Below are positions 62,050 through 64,000 of a DNA stretch of 64,000 nucleotides, piece by piece; position 1 is the first letter of the stretch, and each line of letters begins with the position of its first letter. Source of the stretch: UBA981 sp942490995 (GTDB lineage: Bacteria; Pseudomonadota; Gammaproteobacteria; Ga0077536); assembly GCA_942490995.1 (NCBI GenBank), contig CALOBG010000131.1:13061-77060 (forward strand), read 5' to 3'. A model generated the notes under the pieces. That model saw only the letters and a list, made by a program, of their open reading frames with translations. It did not search any database and was not told the origin of the DNA. The translations under genes and the position numbers were made by a program.

Positions 62050-63003
62050 ATGCGCATCGCCTTAATCAAGCATCCAGGTACCCGGTGTGGCGCCGCCGCA
62101 GTCCTGACCCTGGCGCTGGCCCTGGCGCCGGTCGGTGCGGCGACGGTTGCGGACGATGGGCTGCCGGTCATGACGCTGCGCCAGGTTTTGCCGGAACTCA
62201 GGCGCTCGTCGGCGCGTGAACGGCGGATTTTTGTCGAAATCGCGGTCGCGGTCCTGGCAGACCGGTTTCTTGCCGCTGCCAGCGAGAGTGCCGATGATGC
62301 CGGCTGGGCACGTAATACGCGCGCTTATGTGGCCGATTTGTGGCGCGCGGTCGACGCGGTGCGGGCCGGCGGAGCGGTCAGCATACTGGAAGAACACGAC
62401 GGTTCCCTGCGGGTGGTGGTAGCCGGGGCGCCGGCCTCACAGTTCGCCCTCATGCCGCCGAAACCGGCGCAGCGCGCCGCGCTCGAAGCGGAAATCGCTG
62501 CACACCTGTGCCGCAGCATGGACTGCAGCCCGGTCGAGCATGCCTTGCTCGCCGTCGCGGTACCGCCACCGGGGACGGGCGTGCCAAGTAACGCGGGGGG
62601 CGCCCGCCTGGTCGACGATCCCGGCGGCAATGACGGGCTGCGCTGCGTTGCCGACGGCGTGCACAGCCGCCTGCGCGAAACTGCCTGCGCGCGCCTGCTG
62701 GCCGAGGTCCGCGTCCTGGTCAAAGCGCTGCACCTGCACGCGCTCAGCGGCCAGCCGCTGGAATGGGGCATGCTGATGCAGCCGAAGTGGCGTCGACGCG
62801 GTCGCGAACTGGTGGTGGCGGGGGACGGCACGGTGGTTTTTGCAGACACGCCGCTGCTCGGCCGCTATCCACAGATGGTGGTCGAGCTCGTACCCTGGAT
62901 GCGTGCGCGGGTTGGCGGAACGGCGCGCGAACACACCCTGAAACCGCCGCCGCGCCTGGTTTATACGGCCGGTCGGCCGGACAACGAACCCGAACAGGAA
63001 TAG
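62050..63003 (+). CDS. Hypothetical exported protein
   Basis: From the ATG at 62050 the product has 317 residues with a signal peptide (about 1-31, cut near VGAATVA). I recognise no domain. The mature protein is mostly alpha-helical (RQVLPELRRSSARERRIFVEIAVA) with several cysteines (about 154, 159, 199, 210) that could pair in the periplasm. Two segments look strand-like (VSILEEHDGSLRVVV, PRLVYTAGRP). A small secreted protein gene follows 7 bp downstream, so both may be one unit. Confidence 0.65.
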   Translation: MRIALIKHPGTRCGAAAVLTLALALAPVGAATVADDGLPVMTLRQVLPELRRSSARERRIFVEIAVAVLADRFLAAASESADDAGWARNTRAYVADLWRAVDAVRAGGAVSILEEHDGSLRVVVAGAPASQFALMPPKPAQRAALEAEIAAHLCRSMDCSPVEHALLAVAVPPPGTGVPSNAGGARLVDDPGGNDGLRCVADGVHSRLRETACARLLAEVRVLVKALHLHALSGQPLEWGMLMQPKWRRRGRELVVAGDGTVVFADTPLLGRYPQMVVELVPWMRARVGGTAREHTLKPPPRLVYTAGRPDNEPEQE

Positions 63004-63010
63004 GACAGCG

Positions 63011-63304
63011 ATGGCGAGAGTGATAATTGCGATGGCTCTGATGGCGCTGGGAACGGCGGCGTCAGCGGGCCCGGAAGGCCGTTACCAGGGCATCCCCATA
63101 GACGCGGGACTGGACTATGGGGCTGAAAAAGCGCTGCTGGTCGACACCGTCGCCGGACATTTGTGGATCTGGGTCGAGAGCCCGGCGGTCAACGACGAAC
63201 CGGGCGGGCGCTACCTGATTTACCAGGGCCAGCTCGAGCCCGGCAAAGACATGGGCCAGATCATGTTCAAGCAGGAGTGGGGACCGGCTGAACGCAGTCC
63301 GTGA
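63011..63304 (+). CDS. Small secreted hypothetical protein
   Basis: This 97-residue protein has a signal peptide (MARVIIAMALMALGTAASA). The mature part (RYQGIPIDAGLDYGAEKALLVDTVAGHLWIWVES, then GRYLIYQGQLEPGKDMGQI) resembles small Gln/Gly-rich periplasmic proteins with two beta-hairpins. I do not know the family. It lies 7 bp after the previous exported protein gene and 100 bp before the flavin oxidase-like gene. Confidence 0.65.
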   Translation: MARVIIAMALMALGTAASAGPEGRYQGIPIDAGLDYGAEKALLVDTVAGHLWIWVESPAVNDEPGGRYLIYQGQLEPGKDMGQIMFKQEWGPAERSP

Positions 63305-63363
63305 ACCGAGCGCGTCTGGATGCCGGCCGAAGGGGCGTCCATAATAGCCATCCTGTGATCTCT

Positions 63364-63380
63364 GCCGGCCGCAGGCCGGC
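63364..63380 (+). repeat. Short perfect hairpin upstream of the PNPOx-like gene
   Basis: GCCGGCC-GCA-GGCCGGC forms a perfect 7-bp stem about 25 bp before the ATG at 63404. No T tract follows. It may be a leader hairpin or the end of the preceding unit. Confidence 0.35.
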
Positions 63381-63403
63381 GCGTCCATGCGGGGAGCCGA
63401 CAC

Positions 63404-63940
63404 ATGCCGAAACTGAATGACGCCGAGCGCGACGCCTTTCTGGCCGAGCCGGGCGTGATCATGAACATTGCCACGGTCGATGAGAGCGGTGCGCCGCTGG
63501 TCACGCCGATCTGGTTCATCCACGAACAGGGGCGGATCTGGTTCACGCCGCGTCAGCATTCGGAATGGCTGCGGCATATTCGCAACGACCCGCGCATTGC
63601 CCTGAGCATCGACGAAACCGCGATCCCTTATCGCAAGGTGGTTGTGCGCGGCTCGGCGCAGATCGATTACGAAGTCGGTAACGACGATGCCTGGCGCGAC
63701 CGCTACCGGCGAATTGCCGCGCGCTACATCCCGCCCGATGACGCCACCGCTTATGTTGACGGTACCGACGATCAGCCGCGCGCCTTGTGTTCGATCCAAC
63801 TCGATGGCGCGCAGGTGCGGTCGTGGCGCATGCCGGTCGGCGACGAGCCCTACCAGGGGATCTGGGCCAGGCGTTACTGGACCAAGGACGCCAAGGTCGC
63901 GCGCCAGGCGCCGGAATTGTTCGACAAAAGCGTCGACTGA
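63404..63940 (+). CDS. Pyridoxamine 5'-phosphate oxidase-like flavin protein
   Basis: This 178-residue protein has the split-barrel flavin fold: ERDAFLAEPGVIMNIATVDE, APLVTPIWFIHEQGRIWFTP (about 32-51) and KVVVRGSAQID. These match the PNPOx-like / F420-dependent reductase-like family (Rv1155-type), which binds FMN or F420 and reduces small molecules. The residues specific for pyridoxamine phosphate are not visible, so an unknown FMN oxidoreductase is the safer reading. GGGGAG lies about 9 bases before the ATG. The last 60 bases of the window hold only the start of an intergenic region. Confidence 0.85.
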   Translation: MPKLNDAERDAFLAEPGVIMNIATVDESGAPLVTPIWFIHEQGRIWFTPRQHSEWLRHIRNDPRIALSIDETAIPYRKVVVRGSAQIDYEVGNDDAWRDRYRRIAARYIPPDDATAYVDGTDDQPRALCSIQLDGAQVRSWRMPVGDEPYQGIWARRYWTKDAKVARQAPELFDKSVD

Positions 63941-64000
63941 GTGATGCCGGGTACGGCTCGGGCGCGGCGCGCCGGCGCCGGCCCGTGGCGGTCGGTTTTG

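Noticed and set aside
1..64000. CRISPR arrays, insertion sequences, phage genes or rRNA
   Set aside because: No spaced direct repeats, transposase or integrase motifs, phage structural genes or rRNA sequence were seen.

Overview
The window is about 64 kb of high-GC chromosomal DNA from a gammaproteobacterium. The best evidence is the gene order uvrY (gacA-type regulator) - uvrC - pgsA - tRNA-Gly(GCC) - tRNA-Cys(GCA) - tRNA-Leu(UAA) at 16.0-20.4 kb, which matches the E. coli uvrY-uvrC-pgsA-glyW-cysT-leuZ locus. Other traits are a squalene-hopene cyclase (hopanoids), a VPLPA/PEP-CTERM-like sorting tail, many acyl-CoA enzymes, a tungsten-type aldehyde oxidoreductase and a methanethiol oxidase locus. 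These suggest an aerobic, lipid- and organic-acid-using environmental bacterium. I see no phage, insertion sequence, CRISPR array or rRNA.

Layout. 0-6 kb: envelope genes (a surface protein cut by the window edge, two beta-barrel-like proteins, an OmpA-family protein) and a three-gene ECF sigma / small protein / mechanosensitive channel operon. 6-16 kb: fatty-acid and CoA chemistry (adenylate-forming ligase, SDR, crotonase, long FadE) mixed with signalling proteins (a receiver-like/PP2C phosphatase and a diguanylate cyclase). 16-21 kb: the uvrY-uvrC-pgsA-tRNA backbone, with a family-5-like uracil-DNA glycosylase inserted, followed by an AbrB/VapC toxin-antitoxin pair. 22-35 kb: an EAL phosphodiesterase, squalene-hopene cyclase, a second acyl-CoA dehydrogenase, an FMN alpha-hydroxyacid oxidase, MetY, a permease, a thioesterase and a gamma-glutamyltransferase. 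35-48 kb: small secreted proteins, a three-domain acyltransferase/acyl-ACP synthetase, rimO, a beta-hydroxyacid dehydrogenase, an XRE regulator divergent from two small membrane proteins with a perfect palindrome between them, an acyl-CoA ligase, an aminotransferase and a hydrolase. 48-64 kb: an MBL hydrolase, a zinc-ribbon Nudix, an aldehyde ferredoxin oxidoreductase with a MoaD-like partner, a methanethiol oxidase operon (SBP56 plus an SCO/di-heme peroxidase fusion) full of frameshifts, an RND exporter, an IMPase-family phosphatase, a NadM-Nudix gene broken by one in-frame UGA, and small secreted proteins.

How it fits together. Ligases, two acyl-CoA dehydrogenases, a crotonase and thioesterases make a scattered acyl-CoA degradation set. 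MetY, methanethiol oxidase and a DmdC-size acyl-CoA dehydrogenase hint at organosulfur metabolism, but only by inference. Four c-di-GMP or phospho-signalling proteins lie in the first 24 kb, two of them with receiver-like domains that lack the phospho-acceptor aspartate.

Most worth a second look: the methanethiol oxidase operon and its dense frameshifts, the in-frame UGA in the NadM-Nudix gene, the 21-bp palindrome at 43419-43439, the hypothetical gene beside the aldehyde oxidoreductase, and the pseudo-receiver proteins. All family calls come from reading motifs by eye; no database search was run.
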